DNA of 64,000 nucleotides, taken from Rhizobium binae. Lineage in GTDB: Bacteria > Pseudomonadota > Alphaproteobacteria > Rhizobiales > Rhizobiaceae. How positions within the stretch are numbered: position 1 is the stretch's first letter; every line of letters starts with the position of its first letter. The notes under the pieces are model-generated. The model was given only the letters and a program-made list of their open reading frames with translations, searched no databases and was not told the DNA's origin. The position numbers and the translations under genes were made by a program. The stretch spans positions 248,001 to 312,000 of the forward strand of contig NZ_CP071605.1 of NCBI RefSeq assembly GCF_017357225.1, written 5' to 3'. This document shows positions 55,292 through 64,000 of this stretch, piece after piece.

Positions 55292-55983
55292 AACGTGAGG
55301 ACACGAATGTCGGGCTCGCCGGATTGTGAGCGGACGGCCAGCGCGACGATGTGCTGGGTGCCGCTCTCGATCAGGCGGTGACGCCATTGCCGGTCTGGTT
55401 CTCGACTCTGAAGCAGGACGGGGATGCCGTCCTGCCAGGAAAAGGCGACGCTGCGGGGGTCCTGGCGCAGGCCCACCCCGAGCGCCTTGAGATGGCTCTC
55501 CTTGAGCGTCCAAAGGGCGACGGCCGCACGCGGCCGTTCGCCCGCGGGCAGTTGATCGAGCCAATGCCGTTCGTCCAGACTGCAATAATTCTTCAACGCC
55601 GCCGCTTCGATTTCGGCGTCGGCGCGTTCGCAGTCGATCCCGACGCGCTCGCATTCTGACGTGACGGCGACGGCCACCATCCCGTCGGCATTGGAAAGGC
55701 TGAACTGCAGCCCGTCGCGACCCTCAACCCTCAGCTTGCCGTGGGCATCCGCCTGCAACAGGACCTTGTCAGGCTGCGTTTCGGTATGCGCGCTCAGCAC
55801 CTGCCGCAGCAGATAGCGGCCGGCGATGAACGAGGTCCGGTCGCGTTCGAACCGATAGGTCGCGGCGCGCTCCCGCTCATTCGATGAAAGCGACCCCATC
55901 CAGCGCTTCTCGTCGCTCTCGTTCTGAGGATATTTCCAGAGCACGACATCGATGGCGGGCGGTTGATTACCTGATCGCTGCAT
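55264..55983 (-). CDS. vbsP: 4'-phosphopantetheinyl transferase VbsP
   Basis: Sfp-type transferase of 239 residues that attaches phosphopantetheine to the VbsS carrier domain. Conserved metal and coenzyme A motifs: RVGIDCERAD (GxD) and ALWTLKESHLKALGVGL (W-x-x-KES). The length is that of Sfp-class enzymes. It is convergent with vbsO, overlapping by 28 bp, and no RpoI-type promoter was seen, consistent with the report that vbsP is not RpoI-dependent. Confidence 0.92.
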   Translation of the reverse strand: MQRSGNQPPAIDVVLWKYPQNESDEKRWMGSLSSNERERAATYRFERDRTSFIAGRYLLRQVLSAHTETQPDKVLLQADAHGKLRVEGRDGLQFSLSNADGMVAVAVTSECERVGIDCERADAEIEAAALKNYCSLDERHWLDQLPAGERPRAAVALWTLKESHLKALGVGLRQDPRSVAFSWQDGIPVLLQSREPDRQWRHRLIESGTQHIVALAVRSQSGEPDIRVLTFQDDSMPSE

Positions 55984-56029
55984 GAGGCCAGTATGCGCAA
56001 CGCGGCCCGATTGGCAATCGCCGCCGGAT

Positions 56030-56827
56030 CTATTCCGCGGCTTCGATGAAGCGGTGGCGTTCGTAGAGGAACTTCAGCACGGCCTCGCGGCATTTGAGAT
56101 ATGTCCTGTTGGAGGCGAGCTCGATGCGGTTGCGGGGGCGGGGCATGGCGACATCGAGCACTTCGCCGATGCGGGCTGCCGGACCATTGGTCATCATCAC
56201 AATGCGGTCGGAGAGCAGCACGGCTTCATCGACATCATGGGTGATCATCACCATCGTGTTGCCAAGCCGGGCATGGATTTCCATCACCGCGTCCTGAAGA
56301 TGAGCGCGTGTCAGCGCATCGAGAGCACCGAAAGGTTCATCGAGGAGCAGGATCTTCGGCTCCATGGCAAGCGCGCGGGCAATGCCGACGCGCTGCTTCA
56401 TGCCTCCCGATATTTCCGCGGGCCGCTTGTCTTTGGCATGCGCCATCTGCACGAGGTCGAGGTTGACCATCACCCAGTCGTGCCGTTCGGCCTTGGTCTT
56501 TGTTCGGCTGAAGACCTTGGAGACGGCGAGATTGACGTTCTCATAGACCGTCAGCCAGGGCAGGAGCGAATGGTTCTGAAACACGACGGCGCGTTCCGGA
56601 CCCGGTTCGTTGACTTCGCGATTTTCCAGGAGCACGGCACCTGAGGAAACCGGGGTCAGGCCCGCGATGAGATTGAGCAGAGTGGACTTGCCGCAGCCGG
56701 AATGGCCGATGATCGAGACGAATTCGCCCTCGGATATCATCAGGTTGATGTCCTTAAGGACTTCGGCGCGCACGCCGCCGCGATCGAAATGCTTGTCGAT
56801 ATGATCGAGCTTGAGATAGGCGTTCAT
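56030..56827 (-). CDS. Nitrate-type ABC transporter ATP-binding protein
   Basis: A 265-residue ATPase of the NrtD/SsuB/TauB class. The start at 56827 (MNAYLKLDHIDKHFDRGG) was chosen by homology; the frame extends upstream into the permease gene. Walker A GHSGCGKST, signature ISGGMKQRVGIARAL and Walker B LLLDEPFGALDALTR are intact. It is the third gene of the binding protein-permease-ATPase operon and is often named nrtC or nrtD. Confidence 0.92.
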   Translation of the reverse strand: MNAYLKLDHIDKHFDRGGVRAEVLKDINLMISEGEFVSIIGHSGCGKSTLLNLIAGLTPVSSGAVLLENREVNEPGPERAVVFQNHSLLPWLTVYENVNLAVSKVFSRTKTKAERHDWVMVNLDLVQMAHAKDKRPAEISGGMKQRVGIARALAMEPKILLLDEPFGALDALTRAHLQDAVMEIHARLGNTMVMITHDVDEAVLLSDRIVMMTNGPAARIGEVLDVAMPRPRNRIELASNRTYLKCREAVLKFLYERHRFIEAAE

Positions 56828-56838
56828 CAGGATGGTCC

Positions 56839-57732
56839 TCAGTTGGCCATGGCGCCGCGGGTGACGAGTTTGCCGAGCGCGGCCACCAGCTTGTCGAGAA
56901 CGAAACCGACGATGCCGATATAGGCGAGCGCGACGATGATGTCTGGAAGGCGCGAGGAGTTCCACGCGTCCCAGATGAAGAAGCCGATGCCGACGCCGCC
57001 TGTCAGCATTTCGGCGGCGACGATGGCGAGCCAGGAGAGGCCGACGCCGATCCTGAGGCCGGTGAAGATGTAAGGAGCTGCCGACGGCAGCATGATCTTC
57101 CAGAAGAACTCGAGCTGGTTGAGCCGCAGCACTTCGGCGACGTTGCGGTAATCCTGTGGAATGTTGCGTACACCCACTGCGGTATTGATGATGACAGGCC
57201 AGATCGAGGTGATGAAGATGACGAAGATCGCCGACGGATTGGAATCCTGGAAGGCGGCGAGCGACAGCGGCAGCCATGCGAGTGGCGGGACGGTGCGCAG
57301 TACCTGGAAGATCGGATCGAGGCCGCGCATCGCCCAGACCGATTGGCCGATGATCGCCCCGATGACGACGCCGGTGACTGCGGCAAGCCCGAAGCCATAG
57401 GCGACGCGCTGCAGCGATACCAGCACCCGCCAGCCGAGCCCGATATCCTGGGAACCGTGGTTGAAGAACGGATAGGCGATGAGATCATAGCTATCTAGCC
57501 AGACCTGATGCGGCGAAGGAAGAGAGGCATCCGCCGATGAACAGAGCGCCTGCCATAGGAGGAGGACGAGTGCCAGCACGACGACCGGCGGAACGATATT
57601 CTGAAGTGCGGTCAGCGCCGCACGACGAAAATCGAACCGCGATCCTTGCTTGCCGGAGAATGACAGAACCTTCGCCGCCGGCTTGGCGGGGGCGGGAATC
57701 GAGGGATTTTCTTTATTTGCCAGGGCGGACAT
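56839..57732 (-). CDS. nrtB: Nitrate-type ABC transporter permease
   Basis: A 297-residue membrane protein with a long hydrophilic N-terminus and six helices from about residue 45 (LTALQNIVPPVVVLALVLLLWQAL). The EAA loop is NIPQDYRNVAEVLRLNQLEFFWKIMLPSAAPYIFTGLRIG. The ATG at 57732 follows the usual MSALANKENP start. It belongs to the NrtB family (nitrate, with taurine and bicarbonate relatives). It lies between the binding protein and the ATPase genes. Confidence 0.9.
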   Translation of the reverse strand: MSALANKENPSIPAPAKPAAKVLSFSGKQGSRFDFRRAALTALQNIVPPVVVLALVLLLWQALCSSADASLPSPHQVWLDSYDLIAYPFFNHGSQDIGLGWRVLVSLQRVAYGFGLAAVTGVVIGAIIGQSVWAMRGLDPIFQVLRTVPPLAWLPLSLAAFQDSNPSAIFVIFITSIWPVIINTAVGVRNIPQDYRNVAEVLRLNQLEFFWKIMLPSAAPYIFTGLRIGVGLSWLAIVAAEMLTGGVGIGFFIWDAWNSSRLPDIIVALAYIGIVGFVLDKLVAALGKLVTRGAMAN

Positions 57733-57790
57733 CGAGGCGCTCCTCACTGGAATGGAAGGCCGGCGCGCCGCTCGCGCGCCGGGAGCGGGA

Positions 57791-59104
57791 TCAGGAGACG
57801 GCCTTGATGGAAAGGCTGTCGAGATAGGCGGACGGATTTTCAGGATCGAAGACCTTGCCGTCGAAGAAGGTTTCCTTGCCGCGCGACGAGGAGGCGGGAA
57901 TGTCGGCTGCGGCGACGCCCAGATCCTTGGCGGCTTCCCGCCAGATGTCCTCACGGTTCACCTGATTGATCAGCGCCTTGATGTCGGTTGTTCCAGGTAG
58001 ATATCCCCAGCGAACATTTTCCGTAATGAACCACGCGTCGTGGCTCTTGAAGGGGTAGGCGGCGCCGTCCTTCCAGAACTTCATGTAGAGGTCGGTCGCC
58101 TTGACCTCGCGGCCATTGCCATAGTTGATGTCGCCCTTGAGGCGGCCGAGCACATCCTTGGTCGGTACGTTGAACCATTGGCGCTTGCCGAGGATCTCCG
58201 CCATTTCCGCCTTATTATCCATGCTGTCGCACCACTGCTGCGCCTCCATGACGGCCATCAGCAGAGCCTTGGCGGCGTTCGGATTTTTTTCGATCCAGTC
58301 GGCGCGCAGCCCGAGCGCCTTTTCGGGGTGCCCCTTCCAGAGCTCGCCTGTGGTCGCGGCGGTGAAGCCGATGCCCTGGTTGACGAGCTGCTCGTTCCAA
58401 GGCTCGCCCACACAGAAGACGTCCATATTGCCGACCTTCATGTTGGCGACCATCTGCGGCGGCGGCACGACGATGGTGGAAACGTCCTTGTTCGGATCGA
58501 TGCCGCCGGCGGCAAGCCAGTAACGGATCCAGAGGTCATGAGTGCCGCCGGGGAAGGTCATGGCGGCCTTGATTTCCTTGCCCTCCGCCTTCTTCTTCTC
58601 GAAGGCGGCCTTCAGCTTGGAGGCATCCACCTGCACGCCGGTTTCGGCATATTCCTTGGCGGCGGAAATGCCCTGGCTGTCGAGATTGAGCCTTGCGAGG
58701 ATCGCCATCGGTACCGGCTTTTTGTTCTGCGTCACCTTGCCTGTCTGCATGAGGTAGGGGAGCGGCGAAAGGATATGCGCGCCATCGATGCCGTTGGCAG
58801 CGCCGCCGAGCACCAGATTGTCTCTCGTCGCGCCCCAGGAGGCCTGCTTGGCGACGTCTGTTTCCGGAAGGCCGTGCTTGTCGAAAAGGCCTTTTTCCTT
58901 CGCGATGATCAACGGCGCCGCGTCCGTCAGAGCAATAAAGCCGAGCTTGGCGCCCTTGACTTCAGGACCCGACCCGGCTGCAAAGGCGCCGGAGGGAAAG
59001 GCGGTCTTGACGGCCCCGATCAGGGCGGCAGCCGCAGTCGTCTTGAGCATGCTGCGACGGGTGATGCCGCCTGTCGAAATCTCAGTCGTCGAAATCTTTT
59101 TCAT
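57791..59104 (-). CDS. nrtA: Nitrate/bicarbonate-type ABC binding protein (NrtA/CmpA family)
   Basis: Periplasmic solute-binding protein of 437 residues. The start at 59104 gives a twin-arginine signal, TRRSMLKTTAAAALIGAVKTAFPSGAFA. Conserved NrtA/CmpA segments: AKLGFIALTDAAPLIIAKEKGLFDKHGL, GAANGIDGAHILSPLPYLM, FPGGTHDLWIRYWLAAGGIDP and CVGEPWNEQLVNQGIGF. Nitrate is the most probable ligand but nitrate and bicarbonate proteins are not separable by reading. No nitrate or nitrite reductase gene is beside it. The upstream sigma-54 promoter suggests nitrogen control, which favours nitrate. Confidence 0.9.
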   Translation of the reverse strand: MKKISTTEISTGGITRRSMLKTTAAAALIGAVKTAFPSGAFAAGSGPEVKGAKLGFIALTDAAPLIIAKEKGLFDKHGLPETDVAKQASWGATRDNLVLGGAANGIDGAHILSPLPYLMQTGKVTQNKKPVPMAILARLNLDSQGISAAKEYAETGVQVDASKLKAAFEKKKAEGKEIKAAMTFPGGTHDLWIRYWLAAGGIDPNKDVSTIVVPPPQMVANMKVGNMDVFCVGEPWNEQLVNQGIGFTAATTGELWKGHPEKALGLRADWIEKNPNAAKALLMAVMEAQQWCDSMDNKAEMAEILGKRQWFNVPTKDVLGRLKGDINYGNGREVKATDLYMKFWKDGAAYPFKSHDAWFITENVRWGYLPGTTDIKALINQVNREDIWREAAKDLGVAAADIPASSSRGKETFFDGKVFDPENPSAYLDSLSIKAVS

Positions 59105-59273
59105 CTGCAGGTTCCCCTCTGCTTGCTGAATTCGGACGCAAAAAAACGCCGCCGGCACTTGCGTTCGGGACGGGATATCCCGGAAAGCAAAGACCTTGCG
59201 ACGTCGGTGTCGAAGTCGGCGCCTATGAGACGCCTCTCTGCCTCGGTCGCCATTGACCGGGCAGTTTGCACCT

Positions 59274-59290
59274 TGCAACCAGCGTGCCAA
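59274..59290 (-). promoter_or_regulatory. Sigma-54 (RpoN) promoter of the nrt operon
   Basis: On the minus strand TTGGCACGCTGGTTGCA, an almost perfect -24/-12 element (TGGCACG-N4-TTGCA) with correct spacing. It faces nrtA, about 170 bp upstream of its ATG. Such promoters need an activator, for nitrogen genes usually NtrC. Confidence 0.8.
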
Positions 59291-59359
59291 TTCTAAAGGG
59301 GGCGAGTAACTGCTGGAAGCAAAACAAGAAAATTGAAAATTTCAACGATGATTATTTAT

Positions 59360-59443
59360 TGTGCGCACACAGAACGTGACCATGATTTGTGCGATTGCGA
59401 GTGCAGTGCGCACCGGCGGAGCGCCATATTTGTGCAGTGCACA
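59360..59443. promoter_or_regulatory. Cluster of GTGC/GCAC palindromes upstream of the sigma-54 promoter
   Basis: TGTGCGCACA (59360-59369), GTGCAGTGCGCAC (59401-59413) and TGTGCAGTGCACA (59431-59443) form three related palindromes 70-170 bp upstream of the -24/-12 element, where activator sites are expected. The half-sites resemble those of NtrC, but order and spacing differ from the classical TGCAC-N7-GTGCA. Confidence 0.45.
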
Positions 59444-59795
59444 TCATGGCGGACACGAATTCGCGCCTTCGACACCATGGAAGCTGCACGCATCCGCCCG
59501 AGGCGTCAAAACGGGAAAGTTGCATCCCAACGCCCTCGCTCTGACGAATCGCGATGCAGTCGAGGCTGAAGGCTTGTCGGACCGAACTCCGCGTCCGGAA
59601 AAGTCGCAATTCTCTATATTTTCCAGTAACTTTGAGTGGAGTTCGCCTCCGATTGATCGCGGAAGTAATTAAGTCAATCAGAGATTTCGAAAACCGAACG
59701 ACCCTCCTTATTTAGTTAACACTAAATTATCGAATCCAATGGGAAATTTCGCTTTAAACGGCTGCGACCGTCGCAAGTTCTTTGAGGAGGCACGC

Positions 59796-61673
59796 ATGAA
59801 ACGCCCGAGTATCAAGCAAGCGCTCATTCTAAAACTGTCCATCATCAGCATGTTCGTCGTTGGTCTGTCCTACGTCTCGCTGGACACCATTTCTTCGCTT
59901 CGCGCAAATGCTGAACAGGTCGGTACCTTCTGGGTGCATCGGCTGGTGACGGCACGTGAAATCAAAGCCAACTTTCTTGATCTGAAGCTAGCTCACGCCC
60001 GGTATTTGCTCGAAGACTCCGCCGAGAACGACAAGATCGAAAAGTCGGCTATGGCTGCTGCCGCTGCCGAGCTCGAGACGGTTATTGGCGAATACGAGAA
60101 GGGCGTGCGCACCGAGCGCGGGCGCCAGCTGATCAATCAGATAAAGCCCGAACTCGACCAATATCGTGCGTTGGCGGAGCAAATGATCACACTCGAAGAT
60201 GGCGGTAAGACAGCGGAGGCCGTCCGGCTTTTCAAGGAGAAGATGGAACCGCAGGCCGAACTGGTGAACAATAAGGTAGCGGATCTGGTGGCATTCATTC
60301 TCAGCCAGACCGAAGGCTTCGTGGCGGCAAGTGATGCTTCAGCGAAGTCCGCTTTCATCCTGACCGCTGCGATCGCCTCGCTGGCCCTGCTCGTGGCCAT
60401 CGCGGGTATCGTCTTTGCAATTTCCGGCATTGCCAATCCGATCCGCAATACGGCGTCTGCCATGAAGCGGTTGTCGTCCGGCGATCTCGACAGCGATATT
60501 CCCTATGCCGGCCGCGCCGACGAAATTGGGGAAATGGCCGGCGCTGTCGAAGTGTTTCGCCAGAATGCTCTCAGTGTTGTCAGGCTCGAGAAGGAAGCCG
60601 CCGAATCCCGCAGTCAGAACGAGGTGGCGCGCGCCGCAGCCCAGCAACGCGCTGAACGCGAAGCCGAGCAGTTGCGCTTCGCGACCACGAGCTTGGGCGG
60701 AGGTCTTCGACGCCTTGCCGCTGGCGATATCTCCTTCCAGCTCACGGAGCAATTTGCCGCTGAATACGAAGCATTACGCAATGATTTCAATGCTTCGTTG
60801 CGGCAATTGGGCGCGACGATCGGTGCCGTGCTCCAGACGGTACACAGCATAGACAATGGCACTGGTGAGATAGCATCCGGTGCCCAGGACCTGTCGAAGC
60901 GTACGGAACAACAGGCCGCTTCGCTCGAGGAGACCGCAGCCGCGTTGGACGAGATCACCTCGAATGTCGCGATGGCGACGAAGCGCACCGAGGAGGCGCG
61001 CAATATCTCTGTCGAAGCCAATGTCAGCGCCCAGCGCTCCGGAACTATCGTGTCAGAGGCGGAGCAGGCCATGCGCCGCATTGAGGAAAGTTCGCAGCAG
61101 ATTTCCAACATCATCGGCGTGATCGACGAAATTGCTTTCCAGACGAACCTGCTGGCGCTCAACGCCGGCGTCGAGGCGGCACGCGCCGGTGAGGCAGGAA
61201 AAGGTTTCGCGGTCGTCGCACAGGAAGTCCGTGAACTCGCGCAGCGCGCCGCGCAGGCAGCCAAGGAAATCAAGGGCCTCATTCAGAAGTCAACGACCGA
61301 AGTCGAACACGGGGTCAAACTTGTCCTCGAAACGGGGACGTCACTGAAATCAATCGGCGAGCGCGTTGCGCAGATCAACCGAGCCATGGATGCGATCGCC
61401 ACCTCGGCGCGCGAGCAGGCGACGGGGCTTTCCGAGATCAACACGGCCATCAATCACATGGACCAGGCAACCCAGCAGAATGCGGCGATGGTCGAGCAGT
61501 CCACGGCCGCCGCCTCTTCACTAGCCTCCGAAGCAAGCCGCCTGCGCGAGCTGGTCAATCAGTTCCAACTGGACGCTGACAGAGGCCCGGTGAATGCCCA
61601 GGATAATACGCGCTCCTTGGAAAGCAGCATGCGGTCGCAGGTGGTCGCGCTGCGGCCCGCGATGCAGAGGTAG
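59796..61673 (+). CDS. Methyl-accepting chemotaxis protein (second chemoreceptor)
   Basis: An inner-membrane chemoreceptor of 625 residues. The ATG at 59796 follows GAGGAGG. Order: membrane segment at about 9-30, a periplasmic four-helix-bundle domain (VTAREIKANFLDLKLAHARYLLED, a 4HB_MCP pattern), second membrane segment near residue 190 (FILTAAIASLALLVAIAGIVFAI), HAMP, and the signalling hairpin with [20 protein letters not shown]. It is closely related in its cytoplasmic part to the receptor at 6353. The ligand cannot be told; the adjacent nrt operon is divergent. Confidence 0.92.
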   Translation: MKRPSIKQALILKLSIISMFVVGLSYVSLDTISSLRANAEQVGTFWVHRLVTAREIKANFLDLKLAHARYLLEDSAENDKIEKSAMAAAAAELETVIGEYEKGVRTERGRQLINQIKPELDQYRALAEQMITLEDGGKTAEAVRLFKEKMEPQAELVNNKVADLVAFILSQTEGFVAASDASAKSAFILTAAIASLALLVAIAGIVFAISGIANPIRNTASAMKRLSSGDLDSDIPYAGRADEIGEMAGAVEVFRQNALSVVRLEKEAAESRSQNEVARAAAQQRAEREAEQLRFATTSLGGGLRRLAAGDISFQLTEQFAAEYEALRNDFNASLRQLGATIGAVLQTVHSIDNGTGEIASGAQDLSKRTEQQAASLEETAAALDEITSNVAMATKRTEEARNISVEANVSAQRSGTIVSEAEQAMRRIEESSQQISNIIGVIDEIAFQTNLLALNAGVEAARAGEAGKGFAVVAQEVRELAQRAAQAAKEIKGLIQKSTTEVEHGVKLVLETGTSLKSIGERVAQINRAMDAIATSAREQATGLSEINTAINHMDQATQQNAAMVEQSTAAASSLASEASRLRELVNQFQLDADRGPVNAQDNTRSLESSMRSQVVALRPAMQR

Positions 61674-61881
61674 ATTGCGGCCTCGTCAATCTCGCCAGCC
61701 TGCGGCGAAAGATATCCGCTGACCAACTGCGGCGGGCAAAGAGGTTCGGAACGACGTTCTTTGCCCGCAAGCTGCCCGGCTCCGACGTCAGAGGGCACGG
61801 GCATTTCGGCCGATGTGCGATCTGCGACGGTCGGATTGCCGCCGGCGGGTTGCTCCCGATTAGCACTCTTTAAAATATTCA

Positions 61882-63669
61882 ATGCGACATTCGGGCGAAC
61901 GAAATAGCGAGATCGCCTTGGGCAACAAACGATCCAGAACAAATGTCGAGCTTGAGGACCTGCTTCGCCAGCTTGGATTGGCCCTTGAAGCATCCGGGAT
62001 CGGGATATGGCAGCACAACATCGCGAAAAACCAGACGCGATGGGATGAACAGCTCAAATTGATCTATGGCGTTCCGAAAGCGCCGCTCGATGTTATCTGG
62101 CTCGACAGTGTCCACCCCGACGACCTGGTGGCGACAAACGAAATATTCCTGCGCGCGATCGAAACCAAATCGGATTATGCATCCGAGTTTCGCATCATTC
62201 GACCGGATGGAGCGACCCGCTATCTGCGTTCGCGTGCTCGCTATTTCGTCGATGCCGCCGGCGACCCATGTTTTGTGGGCGCCGAATGGGACGTCACCGA
62301 CGACGTGCTTCTCAACAAGGAGCTGGAGAGGAGCCGGGCGGAGGCTCGGTTCGCGGCCGATCACGATCACCTCACCAGCCTGTTGAACCGGCGCAGCTTC
62401 GATTTCGCCCTGTCGGAACTTGCAAGGCAGGAGAGCATCAAGGTTGCGCTTCTTCACATAGACGTCGACCATTTCAAGGAGATCAACGACCGCTTCGGGC
62501 ACGCGGTCGGCGACCTCGTTCTCTGTCACGTCAGCAAAATTCTGCTGGAGGCCATTTCCGCTGGTGACGTCGCGGCACGGCTCGGCGGCGACGAGTTCGC
62601 TGTCGTCATCACCGAGGACGAATGTGACAAGACGATTGCGGTGCTCGATCATATTCAGAGACGTCTGGAAAGCCCGCTTTCTGTCGGCGATCAGACGCTT
62701 ATCGTGCAGTGCTCAATTGGCGTTGCGAGCGCCATGAGCGCCGATTTCGCCAGATTGCTCTCCCAATCGGATCTGGCGCTGTACCATGCGAAACGCAATG
62801 GCCGGAATCGGGCCGAGATTTTTTCCGACGAAATGGCTTCGACGCTGGCGAACGAAAGGCAGCTCGCCCAGGATCTGCGGGTCGGGCTGGCGCTCGGCCA
62901 GATCCGCCCATTCTACCAGGTGCAGGTCGATGCCAGATCTTTCCGGGTGAAGGGCGTCGAAGCTCTGGCGCGGTGGCATCATCCCACTCGAGGAATTCTC
63001 GCCCCGACGCATTTCCTGTCGATCGCCTCGTCGAATGGACTGGTCGCAGAGCTTGACGATGTCGTTCTGAAGGCTGTCCTGTCGGACATGAACTCATCTG
63101 ATCTGCTCGAAGGTATCCGCGTGTCCGTCAATCTGTCCGCCGATCGTCTCGACGATCCAGAGCTGACGGCGAAGCTGGACGGCTATGACATACCGCCCGG
63201 CCGATTGAGCTTCGAGCTGATCGAGACGATTTTTCTCGATAGTCTCAGTGACCAGGTGCGACAGAACATCCAGGCGATCAAGTCTTTTGGTATCGACATC
63301 GAAATCGACGATCTCGGGTCCGGGCATGCTTCCTTGCTGGGCTTGCTCGAGCTGCGGCCGGATCGTGTCAAGATCGATCGCCAGCTTGTGACGCCGATCC
63401 TGCAATCGGTGCCCAGCCGCCGGCTGGTCGGCTCATTGGTCGACATAGCGCGGGCGCTGGATATGGAAGTGATCGCCGAAGGCGTGGAAACGCTCGAGCA
63501 TGCCAATGTGCTTGCCGCTCTCGGCGTCCACACCCTCCAGGGTTATGCGTTCGGACGACCGCAGTCGTTTGCCGACCTCTCGGCGCGTCTGGAGCAGGAG
63601 ATATTGGATTCCCAACGGCCGACTTTGATGGGGTCGGTCGGCAGCGCCGAAACAATCAAGCGGCGGTAA
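61882..63669 (+). CDS. PAS-GGDEF-EAL cyclic di-GMP protein
   Basis: A 595-residue soluble protein with three domains: PAS at about 30-150 (LGLALEASGIGIWQHNIAKNQTRWDEQLKLIYG), GGDEF at about 165-320 with intact G235-G-D-E-F239, and EAL at about 335-585 with E360-A-L, FELIET, DDLGSGHASL and AEGVET. Both catalytic motifs look complete, so it could make or break cyclic di-GMP, or the GGDEF part may regulate the EAL part. No strong ribosome site precedes the start. Its stop overlaps the convergent Lrp gene by 14 bp. Confidence 0.9.
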   Translation: MRHSGERNSEIALGNKRSRTNVELEDLLRQLGLALEASGIGIWQHNIAKNQTRWDEQLKLIYGVPKAPLDVIWLDSVHPDDLVATNEIFLRAIETKSDYASEFRIIRPDGATRYLRSRARYFVDAAGDPCFVGAEWDVTDDVLLNKELERSRAEARFAADHDHLTSLLNRRSFDFALSELARQESIKVALLHIDVDHFKEINDRFGHAVGDLVLCHVSKILLEAISAGDVAARLGGDEFAVVITEDECDKTIAVLDHIQRRLESPLSVGDQTLIVQCSIGVASAMSADFARLLSQSDLALYHAKRNGRNRAEIFSDEMASTLANERQLAQDLRVGLALGQIRPFYQVQVDARSFRVKGVEALARWHHPTRGILAPTHFLSIASSNGLVAELDDVVLKAVLSDMNSSDLLEGIRVSVNLSADRLDDPELTAKLDGYDIPPGRLSFELIETIFLDSLSDQVRQNIQAIKSFGIDIEIDDLGSGHASLLGLLELRPDRVKIDRQLVTPILQSVPSRRLVGSLVDIARALDMEVIAEGVETLEHANVLAALGVHTLQGYAFGRPQSFADLSARLEQEILDSQRPTLMGSVGSAETIKRR

Positions 63670-64000
63670 TCGAGCGTCTGCCCCTGCTACGTGTCGCCAG
63701 AACGTTGCGGATCGAAAAGCTGGAATGGATCCTGAGGACGCCGGGCAAGGTCGAAAGAATTTCCTTGTGGATCCGTTCGAACTCGCCCGCACTGGCTACC
63801 TCGACGCGCAGCAGGTAGTCGGAGCCGCCCGTCATCAAAAAACATTCGCGGATCTCCGGATGCCGGCGGACCGCCGCCTCGAAGCGGTCGAGATGCTCCT
63901 CCGTCTGCCGTTCGAGCGTAATGTTGATGATCACCGCAATCATTTCATCCGCATTGCCGGTGTCCACCAGAGCCGTATAGCCGCGGATGATGCCTGTCTT
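63656..64000 (-). CDS. Lrp/AsnC-family transcriptional regulator (5' end cut by window edge)
   Basis: The minus strand is open to the right edge, reading KTGIIRGYTALVDTGN at its start, the linker that follows the helix-turn-helix of Lrp proteins. The visible 114 residues are the ligand-binding RAM domain, with RHPEIRECFLMTGGSDYLLRVEVAS as the signature. The DNA-binding domain lies outside the window. Such proteins respond to amino acids. Confidence 0.85.
   Translation of the reverse strand, partial: KTGIIRGYTALVDTGNADEMIAVIINITLERQTEEHLDRFEAAVRRHPEIRECFLMTGGSDYLLRVEVASAGEFERIHKEILSTLPGVLRIHSSFSIRNVLATRSRGRRSITAA

Larger units (their letters stand above)
59105..59795. other. Long intergenic region between nrtA and the chemoreceptor
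   Basis: About 690 bp. It contains the sigma-54 promoter (59274-59290), a cluster of GTGC/GCAC palindromes (59360-59443) and an inverted repeat TTTAGT-taac-ACTAAA at 59711-59726 that may belong to the chemoreceptor promoter. No additional coding sequence is supported. Confidence 0.6.

Overview
The window looks like part of a large, GC-rich repABC replicon from the Rhizobium leguminosarum / R. etli group. The main reasons are a complete repABC cassette, a vicibactin siderophore cluster with the sigma factor gene rpoI, and a katG-oxyR-panB-panC block. From memory, that combination marks plasmids of the R. etli p42f / R. leguminosarum pRL12 type. I could not run any comparison, so the placement is inference. 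I see no insertion sequence, tRNA, rRNA or CRISPR array.

Layout. 1-8.2 kb: a catalase-peroxidase gene cut by the left edge and its divergent regulator oxyR, the pantothenate genes panCB, a ProQ/FinO-type RNA-binding protein, and a di-haem cytochrome c peroxidase closely coupled to a chemoreceptor. 8.2-12.1 kb: repC, repB and repA (minus strand) with a small antisense RNA between repB and repC, a parS-like palindrome between repA and repB, and inverted repeats upstream of repA. 12.1-26 kb: a carbohydrate locus with a binding-protein ABC importer, a sugar isomerase/epimerase, two ROK regulators, a Gfo/Idh/MocA dehydrogenase and a GH38 alpha-mannosidase. The importer operon and the mannosidase gene share a nearly identical 30-bp promoter/operator, which ties them into one regulon. 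26-34 kb: a LysR/hydrolase pair, an inositol-dehydrogenase remnant, a TetR/GH3 glycosidase pair with a palindromic operator, a small heat-shock gene behind a probable RNA thermometer, and an L,D-transpeptidase/OmpA lipoprotein pair. 34.4-37 kb: an ABC-2 exporter.

37-56 kb is an iron acquisition island: a TonB receptor and fhuF behind an iron-responsive palindrome; fhuD and fhuB (no fhuC); an acetyltransferase that is a good VbsC candidate; rpoI; and vbsL-vbsD-vbsA diverging from vbsG-vbsS-vbsO, with vbsP convergent. The 195-bp vbsA-vbsG intergenic region carries two back-to-back promoters of the TAAA(T/C)-N16-CGTCA form known for PvdS-type sigma factors. The implied cascade is: low iron relieves a RirA-type repressor at TGA-N9-TCA sites, rpoI and uptake genes are expressed, and RpoI then switches on the two vbs operons. 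56-64 kb: a nitrate-type ABC importer behind a near-perfect sigma-54 promoter, a second chemoreceptor, a GGDEF-EAL protein, and an Lrp/AsnC regulator cut by the right edge.
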